Positions 17,259-27,178 are shown, counted from the stretch's first letter. The stretch is 64,000 nucleotides of DNA from Marinifilum sp965230805 (GCF_965230805.1 NZ_OZ246019.1:248001-312000), one strand, 5' to 3'. Numbers and translations are program-made. Notes: generated by a model not told the origin, from the sequence alone.

Positions 17259-17953
17259 AATCTAAAAGGTAATTGTTGAATAGCCTTAAAATAATCCTCA
17301 GGTATACCAATATCTATAAAATAACCATCTGATACCAAAGCTCCAAAAGCTAAATCACACACATATCTTTCCATAAATGAATTTTCAAATGAAAACTTGT
17401 CCTTTTTAGGCAGTAATTGAAGGCAAGATTGATTCATTAAATATATTCCTCCATTAATGAATCCAACCTCTTTAAATGTCTTCTCCTTGAATTTAGAAAT
17501 TTTATTATCCTCAATTTCAACAGATCCGTATCTATCAAAATTGAACATTTTTTTAACTACAATGGAAAACTGACTCTTATTTTGATGGTGAAAATCGTAG
17601 AATTGTTTTAAATCAACATCAAAAAAAGTATCTCCATTTACTATAAAAGCAGGCTTATTTCTGTTTTTTAGCTTAATAAAAGCTTTTTTTATAGCCCCAC
17701 CTGTTCCTAAAGGTTCAAACTCATGAGAATAGTTTAGTTTCATTCCCATAAATTCATTTCCAAAATGTTTTTCTATGGTATCGGCCTTATAACCAACTGC
17801 AAGAATTGTATGATCGACACCATTTCTTGATAACCAAGTTAACAAGTACTCTAAAAATGGTTTCCCATTAATATCAGCCATTGGTTTTGGTAAATCATTA
17901 ACTAACTCTTTTAATCTCGTACCAAAACCTCCAGCCAGAACAATTGCTTCCAT
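17255..17953 (-). CDS. hddC: D-glycero-alpha-D-manno-heptose 1-phosphate guanylyltransferase
   Basis: A 232-residue nucleotidyltransferase. It starts with LAGGFGTRLKELVNDLPKPM, and shows the GNGDTFFDVD-like metal site (VNGDTFFDVDL) and the terminal DIGIPEDY motif. In this genomic setting (between gmhA and gmhB, with hddA nearby) it most likely attaches GMP to heptose-1-phosphate, giving GDP-D-glycero-alpha-D-manno-heptose for polymer assembly. Sequence alone would also allow a mannose-1-phosphate or other sugar-1-phosphate substrate, so the assignment rests on context. Confidence 0.87.
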   Translation of the reverse strand: MEAIVLAGGFGTRLKELVNDLPKPMADINGKPFLEYLLTWLSRNGVDHTILAVGYKADTIEKHFGNEFMGMKLNYSHEFEPLGTGGAIKKAFIKLKNRNKPAFIVNGDTFFDVDLKQFYDFHHQNKSQFSIVVKKMFNFDRYGSVEIEDNKISKFKEKTFKEVGFINGGIYLMNQSCLQLLPKKDKFSFENSFMERYVCDLAFGALVSDGYFIDIGIPEDYFKAIQQLPFRL

Positions 17954-17955
17954 AC

Positions 17956-18543
17956 TTATTTCTTTAGGTTACCAAAAATATTTTCTTCCACTATAGAACA
18001 AATAATATGACCTATAAGTATATGAGCTTCTTGGATTCTCGGTGTTTCTTTTGATGGAACCTTTATGCAAAAATCACATATATCCACCATTTGACCTCCT
18101 GTTTCACCAGTTAAACCAACGGTAATGATATTATTTCCTTTTGCTTCCTTTATGGCTTCAATTAAATTCTTAGAATTTCCTGATGTAGAAATTGCAAAAA
18201 ACATATCTCCTCCATTACCTTGAGCCTGAATTTGACGACTAAATAATTTCTCGTATCCATAATCATTCCCTATGGCTGTTAATATTGATGTATCTGTAGT
18301 CAAAGCTATAGATGGAATTCCTGGCCGATCAAAGTAAAATCGACTTACAAATTCTCCTGCAATATGTTGTGCATCTGCTGCACTACCACCATTACCTGCC
18401 AATAAGGTCTTCCCACCCTTTTTATATACTTCTGTACAAATACTAGCTATTTTATCAATCAGTACTATCAATTGCTCATTATCCAAGATTCTCTGCTTGA
18501 TATCCAATGATTCTGATATCTGTTTTCTTATGAACTCTCTCAT
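17956..18543 (-). CDS. gmhA: Phosphoheptose isomerase
   Basis: A 195-residue SIS-domain protein that converts sedoheptulose-7-phosphate to heptose-7-phosphate. The GNGGSAADAQHIAGEFVSRF motif (about residues 50-69), the STSGNSKNLIEA sugar-phosphate loop and the C-terminal EAHILIGHIIC zinc/active-site segment are typical. It is two bases from hddC and five from hddA and is certainly co-transcribed with them. It commits sugar to the GDP-heptose pathway. Confidence 0.93.
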   Translation of the reverse strand: MREFIRKQISESLDIKQRILDNEQLIVLIDKIASICTEVYKKGGKTLLAGNGGSAADAQHIAGEFVSRFYFDRPGIPSIALTTDTSILTAIGNDYGYEKLFSRQIQAQGNGGDMFFAISTSGNSKNLIEAIKEAKGNNIITVGLTGETGGQMVDICDFCIKVPSKETPRIQEAHILIGHIICSIVEENIFGNLKK

Positions 18544-18548
18544 TTTAC

Positions 18549-19637
18549 TTAGTTATTATAAGATCTAATCAAGTTGTTATTAATTTCGGCTTTTTTCACA
18601 TTTTCGTTTTTAAATATTTTCCAGCCGTGACACCCTCCTTCAGAAAAATGAAAATTCATAACCCTTCCGTCAAAATCATTCAATGTTTCAACCACTTCCA
18701 ATTTGTTTACAGGATCAACGACAAATATCATAAACCCACCACCTCCTGCGCCAGAAACTTTACCTGCTAATGCACCAGCATTTATAGCGGAATCATAAAT
18801 ATTCTCAATCATAGGATTTGAAATCGATTTAGCTGTTTTTTTCTTCTCGATCCATGATCTTCCAAGAATGTTCGCGAATTCATTAACATCACCTTTCAAA
18901 ATTGCCTCTTTCATCTCGACTGAGCTCTTTTTTAGCTCATGCATAGCATCAATTGTTTTTTCAATTTTTGTGGTGGTATTCTTTTTTTGTTCGTCAATAA
19001 TAGCTGCTGAGGATCTTGATGCTCCTGTATAAAATAATACCATTGAACTCTCAAGTTCATCTTTAATCCAATTTTTTATTCTTAATGGATTAACGATAAC
19101 CTTCTTGTCATTGTAAAACTCCATATAGTTAAAGCCTCCAAAGGTCGCCGCATATTGATCTTGCTTTCCTCCACTTAAACCAACATCCTCCCTTTCTATT
19201 TCATAAGCTAACATCGCAATTTCATATTCTCCTAATGGTAAATTTAACCATTCGACAAATGCTTTCACCATCGCAACTACCAAGGTTGAGGAAGAGCCTA
19301 AACCACTTCCTGCAGGTGCATCCGAATATGTAATCATTTTTAATCCTAATGGTATACCTCCATTATAATCCTTTATGATTCTATTGTAGACACCCTTGTG
19401 TAAATCTAGGTTTCCATCTAATTGAAGGCAATCTTTTATTTCAAAGCTATTGAACTCTTTTCTGTCTTTTGTTTCAAAAATAATTTTATCCTCACATCCT
19501 GTATCAATTGTACAGTAAGCATACATATCAATGGTAACATTTAGAATCGCTCCTCCGTATTCATCACTATATGGGCTTACATCTGTTCCTCCACCTGCTA
19601 GACCTAGTCTCAATGGAGCCTTTGCTCTAATAATCAT
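18549..19637 (-). CDS. hddA: D-glycero-alpha-D-manno-heptose-7-phosphate kinase
   Basis: A 362-residue GHMP-family kinase. The N-terminal RAKAPLRLGLAGGGTDVSPY, the ATP-binding PAGSGLGSSSTLVVAMVKA loop (about 105-123), LSGGKQDQYAATFGG and the C-terminal KVSGAGGGGFMIF motif identify the HddA group. It phosphorylates heptose-7-phosphate at C1. The start overlaps the stop of the upstream glycosyltransferase by one base. Confidence 0.92.
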   Translation of the reverse strand: MIIRAKAPLRLGLAGGGTDVSPYSDEYGGAILNVTIDMYAYCTIDTGCEDKIIFETKDRKEFNSFEIKDCLQLDGNLDLHKGVYNRIIKDYNGGIPLGLKMITYSDAPAGSGLGSSSTLVVAMVKAFVEWLNLPLGEYEIAMLAYEIEREDVGLSGGKQDQYAATFGGFNYMEFYNDKKVIVNPLRIKNWIKDELESSMVLFYTGASRSSAAIIDEQKKNTTTKIEKTIDAMHELKKSSVEMKEAILKGDVNEFANILGRSWIEKKKTAKSISNPMIENIYDSAINAGALAGKVSGAGGGGFMIFVVDPVNKLEVVETLNDFDGRVMNFHFSEGGCHGWKIFKNENVKKAEINNNLIRSYNN

Positions 19638-20818
19638 TAAATATCTATAAGTTTAAATAATTGTTTCTTAATCATATTTTCCGAAAAATTATTCTCAATA
19701 TATAATTTAGCATTACTTCCAATTGAATCTCTGTAATTTCTATCGTTCAGACACAATTCTATTTTATCTAAATAGTCATTCTTGGTTTTGCAAATTATCA
19801 GTTCTTTTTCAGTTTGCACTTTTAAACCTTCAGCGCCAATTTTGCTAGTTATGACACACTTACCTAACATCATAGATTCTAGTATTTTATTCTGGATGCC
19901 GGATCCAGAAATCATTGGAGCTATTACAACGTCAGATTCCTTTATTAAATTATATGGATTATCAACAAATCCTGTAATATGAACTCCATCTTGATCTGCA
20001 AGATCCATTATTTCCTGAGTAGGGTGTGCCCCAACAACTTTTAGTATCAAATTCTTATTTCTTAACTTTAATGTTGGGAATATTTCTGACACAAAAAACT
20101 TAACTGCATCGATGTTAGGCTTATAATTCATTTTCCCAAAAAAACAGATACTATTACTACTCTCCTGTACCGTATTAGAGGTAATTATTTCCGGTACGTA
20201 ATTACCTACAATCTCTATTTTTTTAAAATCAACATTACGGGTATAAATACTTCTATCAACTTCGGAAATAATTGCTACTTTATTGAACTCTTTAATAATT
20301 TCATTTTCATATCGCAGACATTTTCTATATTCCATTTTATACAATTGCTTACTAAACCCATTCGATGTTTTTATGGAATTTAAACAATTCATTGATATTG
20401 CATCAACAAAATCTACAACTCTAAATAAATTTTTATGTTTTTCTAGGTATTTTGTTGTTCTAATATGATAGCAAAAAACGCCAGAATATCTTTCTACATT
20501 AGCATCTACCCAACATTGTAATTGTTTAGAGTAATAATAATTAACCTGAAGAGGTTGTTTATTAAATAAGCCTATGAAAGTTTTTAAAAAGGACATTTTT
20601 TTAGAAAGGCTAAATACTTTTACCTGTTTACAGTATTTTTCCATTTCTACAATATTTTCCTGTCGAATACTTTCATCGGATAATGAAACTAAATCAATTT
20701 CATATTTTTGAGATAATAGTTTTATAAAATTATAAACCCTTACCTTGTCTCCACCAATGTGTGGGTATGGAAATCTAGAAGTTAAAATTAATAATCTCTT
20801 TTTATTTGATAATTTCAT
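19637..20818 (-). CDS. Glycosyltransferase family 4-like
   Basis: A 393-residue GT-B enzyme. An N-terminal Rossmann domain starts LLILTSRFPYPHIGGDKVRV with the glycine-rich acceptor loop. The C-terminal donor domain has ICFFGKMNYKPNIDAV, ITGFVDNPYNLIKESDVVIAP and the IQNKILESMMLGKCVITS segment with the conserved glutamate. It resembles the GT4 proteins that occur in surface polysaccharide clusters with family name sugar transferase PEP-CTERM/EpsH type. Donor and linkage are unknown; GDP-heptose or GDP-mannose are candidates because their genes adjoin. It overlaps the next upstream gene by 17 bases. Confidence 0.82.
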   Translation of the reverse strand: MKLSNKKRLLILTSRFPYPHIGGDKVRVYNFIKLLSQKYEIDLVSLSDESIRQENIVEMEKYCKQVKVFSLSKKMSFLKTFIGLFNKQPLQVNYYYSKQLQCWVDANVERYSGVFCYHIRTTKYLEKHKNLFRVVDFVDAISMNCLNSIKTSNGFSKQLYKMEYRKCLRYENEIIKEFNKVAIISEVDRSIYTRNVDFKKIEIVGNYVPEIITSNTVQESSNSICFFGKMNYKPNIDAVKFFVSEIFPTLKLRNKNLILKVVGAHPTQEIMDLADQDGVHITGFVDNPYNLIKESDVVIAPMISGSGIQNKILESMMLGKCVITSKIGAEGLKVQTEKELIICKTKNDYLDKIELCLNDRNYRDSIGSNAKLYIENNFSENMIKKQLFKLIDI

Positions 20819-21929
20819 GAATTACTTTTTTAGAATTTTCCCATGAATACTCAGCATACGCTTTACTAGCATTATCTGCTAACTCTTTAATATCATATGA
20901 TTCTATATTCTTTAAAAGATTTCGAACTTCATTTAAATCATAATTTACAACAAAACCACACTCTTTCTGCTCAACTATCTTGTCAATACTGGTATTATTA
21001 GCAACGATAATTGGTCGTCCAATCATAAATGCTTCGAACATTTTATTTGGAGATGCTATTTGATTATGTTCGAAACTAGGATCATAAACTATATAGGAAA
21101 GATCTACCTTTTCCAAAAGTCCCAAAGCTTGATTTTGTGTTAATTTTCCTATAAAGTGAACATTATCATATTTTCCTGCAATTTGCTCAATTTTAGGCTG
21201 TAATTGTCCCCATCCAGCAAAATAAAAATCTATTCTATCTCCAAATTCCACAGCTAAATCTAATAGATAATCAATTCCTCGCTCTTCACTAAAGCCTCCA
21301 TAATATGCAATATTAGTTTTATCTTTATTAATATCAATATCCAGATATTCAATGTCAGAAAGAGAAATATTAGGTGCATTATTAATATACTTAACTTTAT
21401 TATGGAATTTCTTTGGGATATTATTTAATCTATTTATATCCGGAAGAACAATGTATGAAGCAGCATCATATATCTTTAAATATAATTTTTTTATGATTTT
21501 TCTTAAAAAACTTGGTATCGGACTTTTAAAAGTTTCGATGTAATCTGCAATATCAAAATAACTTATTCCTTTAAAATTTTTCATTAGGTTTCTTATCGGA
21601 AAACCTGAATCAAAATCACAAACATAAAGTAAATCAATATTGTTAATATTTGACTTAATAAGTTTTTTCAAACCTCTCGAATATTTAATTCTATTACCCA
21701 AAGAAAAAATACCTTTTCCATAAGGGGCATATCCTGTTTTAATTGAGATTAGGTTAAACTGATTACCAAATTTCTTTATGCTATCCTCCAATCCTTGACC
21801 GCTGAATTCTCGATCCCAATATACTATAGTTACTTCGAATTTATTCTTATCTAATTCTTCTGCAATTTTTGTTAGTCTAGGTGTATTTAGGGCTGCCGTC
21901 CATACAAACCATATGCTTTTTTTCTTCAT
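20802..21929 (-). CDS. Glycosyltransferase family 4-like
   Basis: A 375-residue GT-B glycosyltransferase. The N-terminus (SIWFVWTAALNTPRLTKIAEEL) is the acceptor domain. The C-terminal domain shows NIAYYGGFSEERGIDYLLDL, VHFIGKLTQNQALGLLEKVD and SPNKMFEAFMIGRPIIVAN, with the EX7E-like pattern of GT4. It acts on the cytoplasmic face on the lipid-linked repeat unit. Its start lies 53 bases inside the end of the polymerase gene, an unusually long overlap. A later start would remove the first strand, so I keep the upstream one. Confidence 0.8.
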   Translation of the reverse strand: MKKKSIWFVWTAALNTPRLTKIAEELDKNKFEVTIVYWDREFSGQGLEDSIKKFGNQFNLISIKTGYAPYGKGIFSLGNRIKYSRGLKKLIKSNINNIDLLYVCDFDSGFPIRNLMKNFKGISYFDIADYIETFKSPIPSFLRKIIKKLYLKIYDAASYIVLPDINRLNNIPKKFHNKVKYINNAPNISLSDIEYLDIDINKDKTNIAYYGGFSEERGIDYLLDLAVEFGDRIDFYFAGWGQLQPKIEQIAGKYDNVHFIGKLTQNQALGLLEKVDLSYIVYDPSFEHNQIASPNKMFEAFMIGRPIIVANNTSIDKIVEQKECGFVVNYDLNEVRNLLKNIESYDIKELADNASKAYAEYSWENSKKVIHEIIK

Positions 21930-23349
21930 AATTATAAAATATCGATAATAAAATAATTCCTGTTAAAAACATTAATTCTACTCTCCAATTACTATTTAAT
22001 AATCCCAATGGTGCGTATAAGAAACAGTACGGAAACATTAAAAAATCTTTTGTTAGACTTCTTTTTTTAAACGAAATAATTACTACTACTAAAAAAATAA
22101 AACAATAGCATAATAACCCAAGTATTCCACTTTTTAAGTAAAAATAATTTAAAAATGTATGAGGCCTTAAATACTTTCCTATAGATAATTCCATTGGTGA
22201 ATAATCCGATTCATTTAAAACTAAATCTATTGGGTGATTCTTATATGTAAAAAAACCACCAGGTCCTTTCCCAAGCAATATTCCTAAAAATCCATTATCC
22301 TCATTCTCGGAATGTATGTTATAAAATTCGTAAACACGAACTTTAGGTGATGCGGATATTTCACCAGAGCCAATATTTTGAAAAAATGATAACTTAAAAT
22401 TAATAAAGTTGTATAATGGCTCATTAATCTTTGGTAAAATTAAATGAAATGATAAACTAAGAATAAATAATGCTATTATAGAATTATACAATGGGGACAA
22501 TTTCTTTTGAACGAATATTTTAATAATAGCATAAACAAAGAAACATATTATGAACGAAATTATTGGACCTCTACCGTTCGGTATCATTGCCAATATGAAT
22601 AATAGTAATTCCCAATAACTAATTTTGTAATTTTTAATAAGAATTAATGAGAATAAAACAGGGGCAATTAATACTACATCGGTATTCCAACCTAACTTAG
22701 GAATTCCTAAGATTAAATCAATTATAATGAACACAATGGTTCGAATACCATAAATATAACACACCAAAATTAGAAGGTTTGTTAGTCTATTATTAAAATC
22801 CTCACTTGATTTAAAGTAATTCCTATAAACATACGCTACAATAATGGATCCGAACAAAACAATTGGAAACTTAAAATCAGATAATATATGTCTTATCTCA
22901 ACATATTCACCAATGCTAATCCCAAAAACAAGTCCAAAAATTAAAATAAAAACTAAAAATAGGGGAAAAAGGATCGGTAGAAAAAGAACTTTTTTTACTC
23001 GGAAATTTGAACTTCTTAGAAAAGAAATTATTAATATAAAAAACAAATTATATAAAAGAAGTGCGAAACCTGAAAAAGTAACTGACAAAGGTGTATAATA
23101 AAGAGATATATCATCAACGGTATAAGTGCTTATAATATCCCGATCAAAAGCTGGAATTATTAAAAAAGAAATAAATAGAATTTCGAATCCTTTTTTTAAA
23201 TTCCAAAAAGATATTAATCCTAAAACAATTGTATAAGCATATGAAATCCATAACCCAATCATTGAAGTTGCTAGAAAATCTAAATAAACAGCAACTATCA
23301 AAGAGATTACGCAAGCAACTTTTAATAATCTACCTTTAGGAACGTCCAT
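21877..23349 (-). CDS. wzy: O-antigen/surface polysaccharide polymerase (Wzy-like)
   Basis: A 490-residue polytopic membrane protein with about 11-13 predicted transmembrane helices and a large hydrophilic loop (about residues 310-390) containing GSGEISASPKVRVYEF and LGKGPGGFFTY. This O-antigen ligase/polymerase-like layout matches Wzy proteins that polymerise lipid-linked repeat units on the periplasmic face. Wzy sequences are very divergent, so the call rests on topology, loop features and position between glycosyltransferases and the flippase. It overlaps the GT2 gene upstream by 14 bases. Confidence 0.75.
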   Translation of the reverse strand: MDVPKGRLLKVACVISLIVAVYLDFLATSMIGLWISYAYTIVLGLISFWNLKKGFEILFISFLIIPAFDRDIISTYTVDDISLYYTPLSVTFSGFALLLYNLFFILIISFLRSSNFRVKKVLFLPILFPLFLVFILIFGLVFGISIGEYVEIRHILSDFKFPIVLFGSIIVAYVYRNYFKSSEDFNNRLTNLLILVCYIYGIRTIVFIIIDLILGIPKLGWNTDVVLIAPVLFSLILIKNYKISYWELLLFILAMIPNGRGPIISFIICFFVYAIIKIFVQKKLSPLYNSIIALFILSLSFHLILPKINEPLYNFINFKLSFFQNIGSGEISASPKVRVYEFYNIHSENEDNGFLGILLGKGPGGFFTYKNHPIDLVLNESDYSPMELSIGKYLRPHTFLNYFYLKSGILGLLCYCFIFLVVVIISFKKRSLTKDFLMFPYCFLYAPLGLLNSNWRVELMFLTGIILLSIFYNYEEKKHMVCMDGSPKYT

Positions 23350-24175
23350 AAAGTAATCCTTTAATATACCCTATTTGATAGAAGAACATATGAAAATAAG
23401 CTATCTTAAAACCACCTGAGAAAATTCCCTTTTTAAAGAGTAAATTAACAGGCAAAATCATGAGAGGAATTCTAATAATGAATTTCAAAAGATCAATTCG
23501 ATTAAATCCATCACCCCTACCATAACCTATTTGCTTTTGTTTTAGTTCCAATAGATCCTTCGGTCCTTCCCATTTTATAATGGCATTAGAATTAAAATAA
23601 AACTTAGCATTAGCCTTTTTCAAATTTATATTGAATAACGTATCTTCAGCGGTTAAGGAAGTTTCAGGATAACCATTAACTTGCTTCCATATACTTCTTT
23701 TAAAAGCTAAATTCCTTGATGAAGGTTGATAAACATTTTCATGTAATGCATAAGGCTCATATTTTTTTTGAAAATCATTTTTAATAAAAAATTTATTCTT
23801 ACCCATTACTACATCAATATCTTTATCAATGGTAAAAGGTTTAACAATCTCTTCTAACCAATTATCAGTTAATACACATCCTGCATCAGTAACTGCTATA
23901 ATATCATAATTGGCATTCTTTATAGCCACATTTCTCCCTTTAGCTACCGGACTTACCGAGTATTTCTTACTGCATGTCTCATCAACGATCAATTTAATAT
24001 TGAGGTCTTTATTTTCTTCACTAAATTTTTTTATAAGATCAATTGTTCCATCATTTGAACCTCCATCCACAATAATAAACTCATCTGGAAGTTTTGTTAA
24101 TAATCCATACGACTTTAGAAATGCAAGAATATTTTCACCTTCATTATATAAGGTAGTAATCATTGAAATCTTCAT
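23336..24175 (-). CDS. Glycosyltransferase family 2
   Basis: A 279-residue GT-A enzyme. It begins ISMITTLYNEGENILAFLKS, with FIIVDGGSNDGTIDLI (nucleotide binding), the metal-site-like AVTDAGC motif where the usual DxD is reduced, and SLTAEDTLFNINLKK as the catalytic ED segment. A hydrophobic C-terminal stretch (about 230-275) may bind the membrane. It adds one sugar of the repeat unit; which one is unknown. Start overlaps the stop of the pyruvyltransferase gene by 4 bases. Confidence 0.85.
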   Translation of the reverse strand: MKISMITTLYNEGENILAFLKSYGLLTKLPDEFIIVDGGSNDGTIDLIKKFSEENKDLNIKLIVDETCSKKYSVSPVAKGRNVAIKNANYDIIAVTDAGCVLTDNWLEEIVKPFTIDKDIDVVMGKNKFFIKNDFQKKYEPYALHENVYQPSSRNLAFKRSIWKQVNGYPETSLTAEDTLFNINLKKANAKFYFNSNAIIKWEGPKDLLELKQKQIGYGRGDGFNRIDLLKFIIRIPLMILPVNLLFKKGIFSGGFKIAYFHMFFYQIGYIKGLLYGRS

Positions 24176-25179
24176 AAAATATTTGCTAGAGTTTTATTTA
24201 TAATTTCTTTCTGTTTCTTAATATAACTTTCTGGTCTCTGATAATTTTTAAATACAGATGTTATCATTGAAAAATTGATCAATTCATAAACATCCTTTAA
24301 TCTTTCATCCTGTCCACAGGATTTTAAGTAATACTTTATTTTTGGAGAGTAATTAATAGCAATATTAGGAATGTTGTATAAGTCTGAAAAAACAGCTAAA
24401 TGCAACCTCATCCCAAAATGGAAATCCATTTTAGTTAAATAATCTAAAACATCTTCAGGTTGTTGAGGATTTAATAACTTAACTCTAGGAGAATTTAATT
24501 TTCGTTTTATAACATTTAGAAACATATATTCGCCATTACTTCCAGTTTGAGCAGGTAGCAAATTAATTATTAAATCCTTATCATCATGTAAAATCGATTT
24601 TATTTGTGCCACATAAAAATCGATTAACTTATTATTATTAATATCTCCAAGCAGGTTAACCGAAATCTTAGTTATAGATGTTCTTTTCTGAATATCATTT
24701 TCAAAATCCAATAAATAAACAGGATCAGCTGTTAATCTCATCGACCTATTATTTTTACCTGCTGCATGCAATGAATATTTATCCCGAAAATAAATTCCAT
24801 TTGACAGTTTTAAAATAAGTTTATAACATATCTTATGAAGCCATGACTTAAAATTTCCTTGGCCTACGCCAATAAAATAAAATTCTTTTCTTAGGATTAA
24901 ACGTATAAAGATGAAATTAAAGAAGAGACTAAGAAAGCCCGGGTTTGAATAGAAACAAGTTCCACCTCCCCAAATAACTTTATCTACATTTCTTAACTCG
25001 AAAATTCTATTTCTTCTAGTTGGTTTGTAGTATTTCACCCTTCCGTCATGATCATCCAGTAACTCTGTGTTGGAAAAAACTACAACTTTATTGGCTTTTA
25101 TGTTCTCAGAGAATGCTTTACACATTAGTTCATCTCCAAAATTCCCAAATCCATAATATCCTATTAAAGCAACTTTCAT
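24172..25179 (-). CDS. Polysaccharide pyruvyl transferase family protein
   Basis: A 335-residue protein of the CsaB/WcaK family. The N-terminal LIGYYGFGNFGDELMCKAF motif, the VIWGGGTCFYS and YFIGVGQGNF strands, IYFRDKYSLHAAG, and the C-terminal MDFHFGMRLHLAVFSDLYNIP motif with conserved HxGxRxH are present. The family transfers pyruvate from phosphoenolpyruvate to sugars as ketals, adding negative charge to the polymer; some members carry out other transfers. It lies between the flippase and a GT2 gene in the operon. Confidence 0.87.
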   Translation of the reverse strand: MKVALIGYYGFGNFGDELMCKAFSENIKANKVVVFSNTELLDDHDGRVKYYKPTRRNRIFELRNVDKVIWGGGTCFYSNPGFLSLFFNFIFIRLILRKEFYFIGVGQGNFKSWLHKICYKLILKLSNGIYFRDKYSLHAAGKNNRSMRLTADPVYLLDFENDIQKRTSITKISVNLLGDINNNKLIDFYVAQIKSILHDDKDLIINLLPAQTGSNGEYMFLNVIKRKLNSPRVKLLNPQQPEDVLDYLTKMDFHFGMRLHLAVFSDLYNIPNIAINYSPKIKYYLKSCGQDERLKDVYELINFSMITSVFKNYQRPESYIKKQKEIINKTLANIL

Positions 25180-25183
25180 TGTA

Positions 25184-26398
25184 CTATTTCTTAATCTTAT
25201 TATACAGTTTATTAATTAGGAAAACAACAATCCCCCATCCGAAAAATCTGGCCACAAAAGCTCCTAAAGCAATTGAGTATAGTCCTAAATAATCTTTTAA
25301 AGCATAAGTAACAATAAATTGTAATGGCACCTGAATAAAACGTAAAATGACAATCTGTTTTTCAGCTTTTGCAAGTAATAAACTTTCAAGCGGTAAAATA
25401 AAAATACTACCGCTAAAAGCAACTATTAGTATTTTGAATATAGGTATCGCTTGATTGTATTTTTCTCCAAAGAAAAATGGGAGTATAAAATCAACGGAAA
25501 AAACAGCAATTAGAACCAAAATAATAACAATAGGCACCAATTTTTTTAAATGTCGAAACATTTGTCTGAAATATGTTATATTTTCAGAGTTCTCAGCACT
25601 AAATTTTAAAAGCACAGACATTAAGGCGTTGGAAAATACAGGAAAAATTAAAGCTAGTGTATTGGCTGCTGCATAAATTCCAATCTCATGTTCCGTAAAG
25701 AAAAATTTTGTAAATATAATATCCAATCGAACACCCAAAATAGTTATACTATTTAGGAGAGCGAATGGTATTAATGTTGTTTTTAATTTGCTCCACTGAA
25801 GTTTTTGCCTACTGATAGCTTTATCCTTAAATTTCCAACTAATTAATAGTAGAATGGCCGACGAGATTACATAAATATAAACTACACTAGAATACTCTAT
25901 ATTACTACCCCAAAAAAGATAAAATAGAATAAATAAACCTATTTTGGATAGATTGTTAAATATATTCAGTAGATTATACTTACCCCATTGTCCAGCACCT
26001 TGTTGATAAGAAGTATTTATTCTATATACTAAAAATAATACAGTACCAGTAAAAAGTAAAAAACTTATTTCTAAGGTTATACCTATTAAGTTTCGAAACC
26101 CAATCAATAATATTAACAAGAGTGGTGCTATAAATATCAAATACCGATTAAAAAAAACTATTATAGAATGCATAGTCTCCTTAATTTGTCCATTCCCAAC
26201 TTTATTGGGATAGACTACGATGGTATTAGCAAATCCAAGATCTAACACCGTTACGAATACTATAAGTAATGTATAAAAATACATAACCTCACCATAGTCT
26301 GCAACACTGCAACTCCGTGCCAACATTAAATTAAATAAAAAACCTAACCCTGCACCAAGAGCATTGCTACTAAATACTCCTGCAATCTTTTTAATCAT
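25184..26398 (-). CDS. wzx: Oligosaccharide flippase (Wzx-like)
   Basis: A 404-residue membrane protein with about twelve helices and the polysaccharide-synthase N-terminus (FSSNALGAGLGFLFNLMLARSCSVADYGE). The fold belongs to the MATE/MOP exporter superfamily. It should flip the undecaprenyl-linked repeat unit across the inner membrane for the Wzy-like polymerase encoded downstream. It overlaps the GT47-like gene by 8 bases. Confidence 0.87.
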   Translation of the reverse strand: MIKKIAGVFSSNALGAGLGFLFNLMLARSCSVADYGEVMYFYTLLIVFVTVLDLGFANTIVVYPNKVGNGQIKETMHSIIVFFNRYLIFIAPLLLILLIGFRNLIGITLEISFLLFTGTVLFLVYRINTSYQQGAGQWGKYNLLNIFNNLSKIGLFILFYLFWGSNIEYSSVVYIYVISSAILLLISWKFKDKAISRQKLQWSKLKTTLIPFALLNSITILGVRLDIIFTKFFFTEHEIGIYAAANTLALIFPVFSNALMSVLLKFSAENSENITYFRQMFRHLKKLVPIVIILVLIAVFSVDFILPFFFGEKYNQAIPIFKILIVAFSGSIFILPLESLLLAKAEKQIVILRFIQVPLQFIVTYALKDYLGLYSIALGAFVARFFGWGIVVFLINKLYNKIKK

Positions 26399-27176
26399 TA
26401 CTTGATTTTATTGTATAATTTGCATTAAACACTTTAAGGTTATTAATTACAATATTTGAAACAAGAAGCTTTTGTTTGGTCTTTTTATAGTTTAAATAAT
26501 TAAAAGACGAATAATGGTCACAAGAATCTTTTACAACGGGAATCGATCCTAATTGTATAGCCTCAAAAAACCTGTAAGTCCATACATAAACTCCCTTTGG
26601 GCAATATATTAATTTAAATCTTCTCATTTCTTCGAAGTATTCATCATCTAGAAACTTGAAATCTTTATTTCTACCACGAGCTGTAAAGCAAAAATACACC
26701 TTTGAAGTTTGTATAATAAACTCTCTTTTTCTTCTTAGTACTGAAATTACAAGTTTAATAACTGCCTTAAAATCTGATATAACAATAAAACACCTTAGAC
26801 AATCCCATAATCTATCTTTCGTTAATAGACCTCTAAAGTATAGTTGATCCAATTTGTCCTCAACTGATTTAAAATACGTATTTTGAATATACTTTGGGTA
26901 TATCAATGGAGCCTTAAATTTCCCCACTATATTTGTTGATGGACTTTTATGGTCAATTTTAATTAGCACCTTCTCACTAATCTTATCTTCATCTACACCA
27001 GCGATATATTCAGTTTTAAACTTAATTATATTTTCAATTTCTTTATAAAACCATCCATTTTCGCTATCCACAATAAATATAGAATTTGATTGATTAGCTT
27101 CAACAAAACTCAACCCAGCTAAAAAGCATTGTATTCTATCATCATCAAATTTTAGCAGAACTCGCCTATCCTTCAT
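26391..27176 (-). CDS. Exostosin (GT47)-like glycosyltransferase
   Basis: A 261-residue protein with no bacterial GT2/GT4 motifs. Its C-terminal part reads RRFKLIYCPKGVYVWTYRFF and continues EAIQLGSIPVVKDS, the donor-site signature of exostosin/GT47-type proteins (SFCLCPRG...RFFEAL..G.IPVI). The preceding KVYFCFTARGRNKDF strand fits too. The N-terminal region is divergent and short. It probably adds a sugar in the repeat unit; UDP-xylose or UDP-glucuronate are plausible donors given the ugd/UXS genes just upstream, but this is inference. Confidence 0.65.
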   Translation of the reverse strand: MKDRRVLLKFDDDRIQCFLAGLSFVEANQSNSIFIVDSENGWFYKEIENIIKFKTEYIAGVDEDKISEKVLIKIDHKSPSTNIVGKFKAPLIYPKYIQNTYFKSVEDKLDQLYFRGLLTKDRLWDCLRCFIVISDFKAVIKLVISVLRRKREFIIQTSKVYFCFTARGRNKDFKFLDDEYFEEMRRFKLIYCPKGVYVWTYRFFEAIQLGSIPVVKDSCDHYSSFNYLNYKKTKQKLLVSNIVINNLKVFNANYTIKSSND

Positions 27177-27178
27177 TA

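Noticed and set aside
21877..21929. Frameshift between the polymerase gene and the downstream glycosyltransferase
   Set aside because: The overlap is long (53 bases), but both proteins are complete and of normal length in their own frames.
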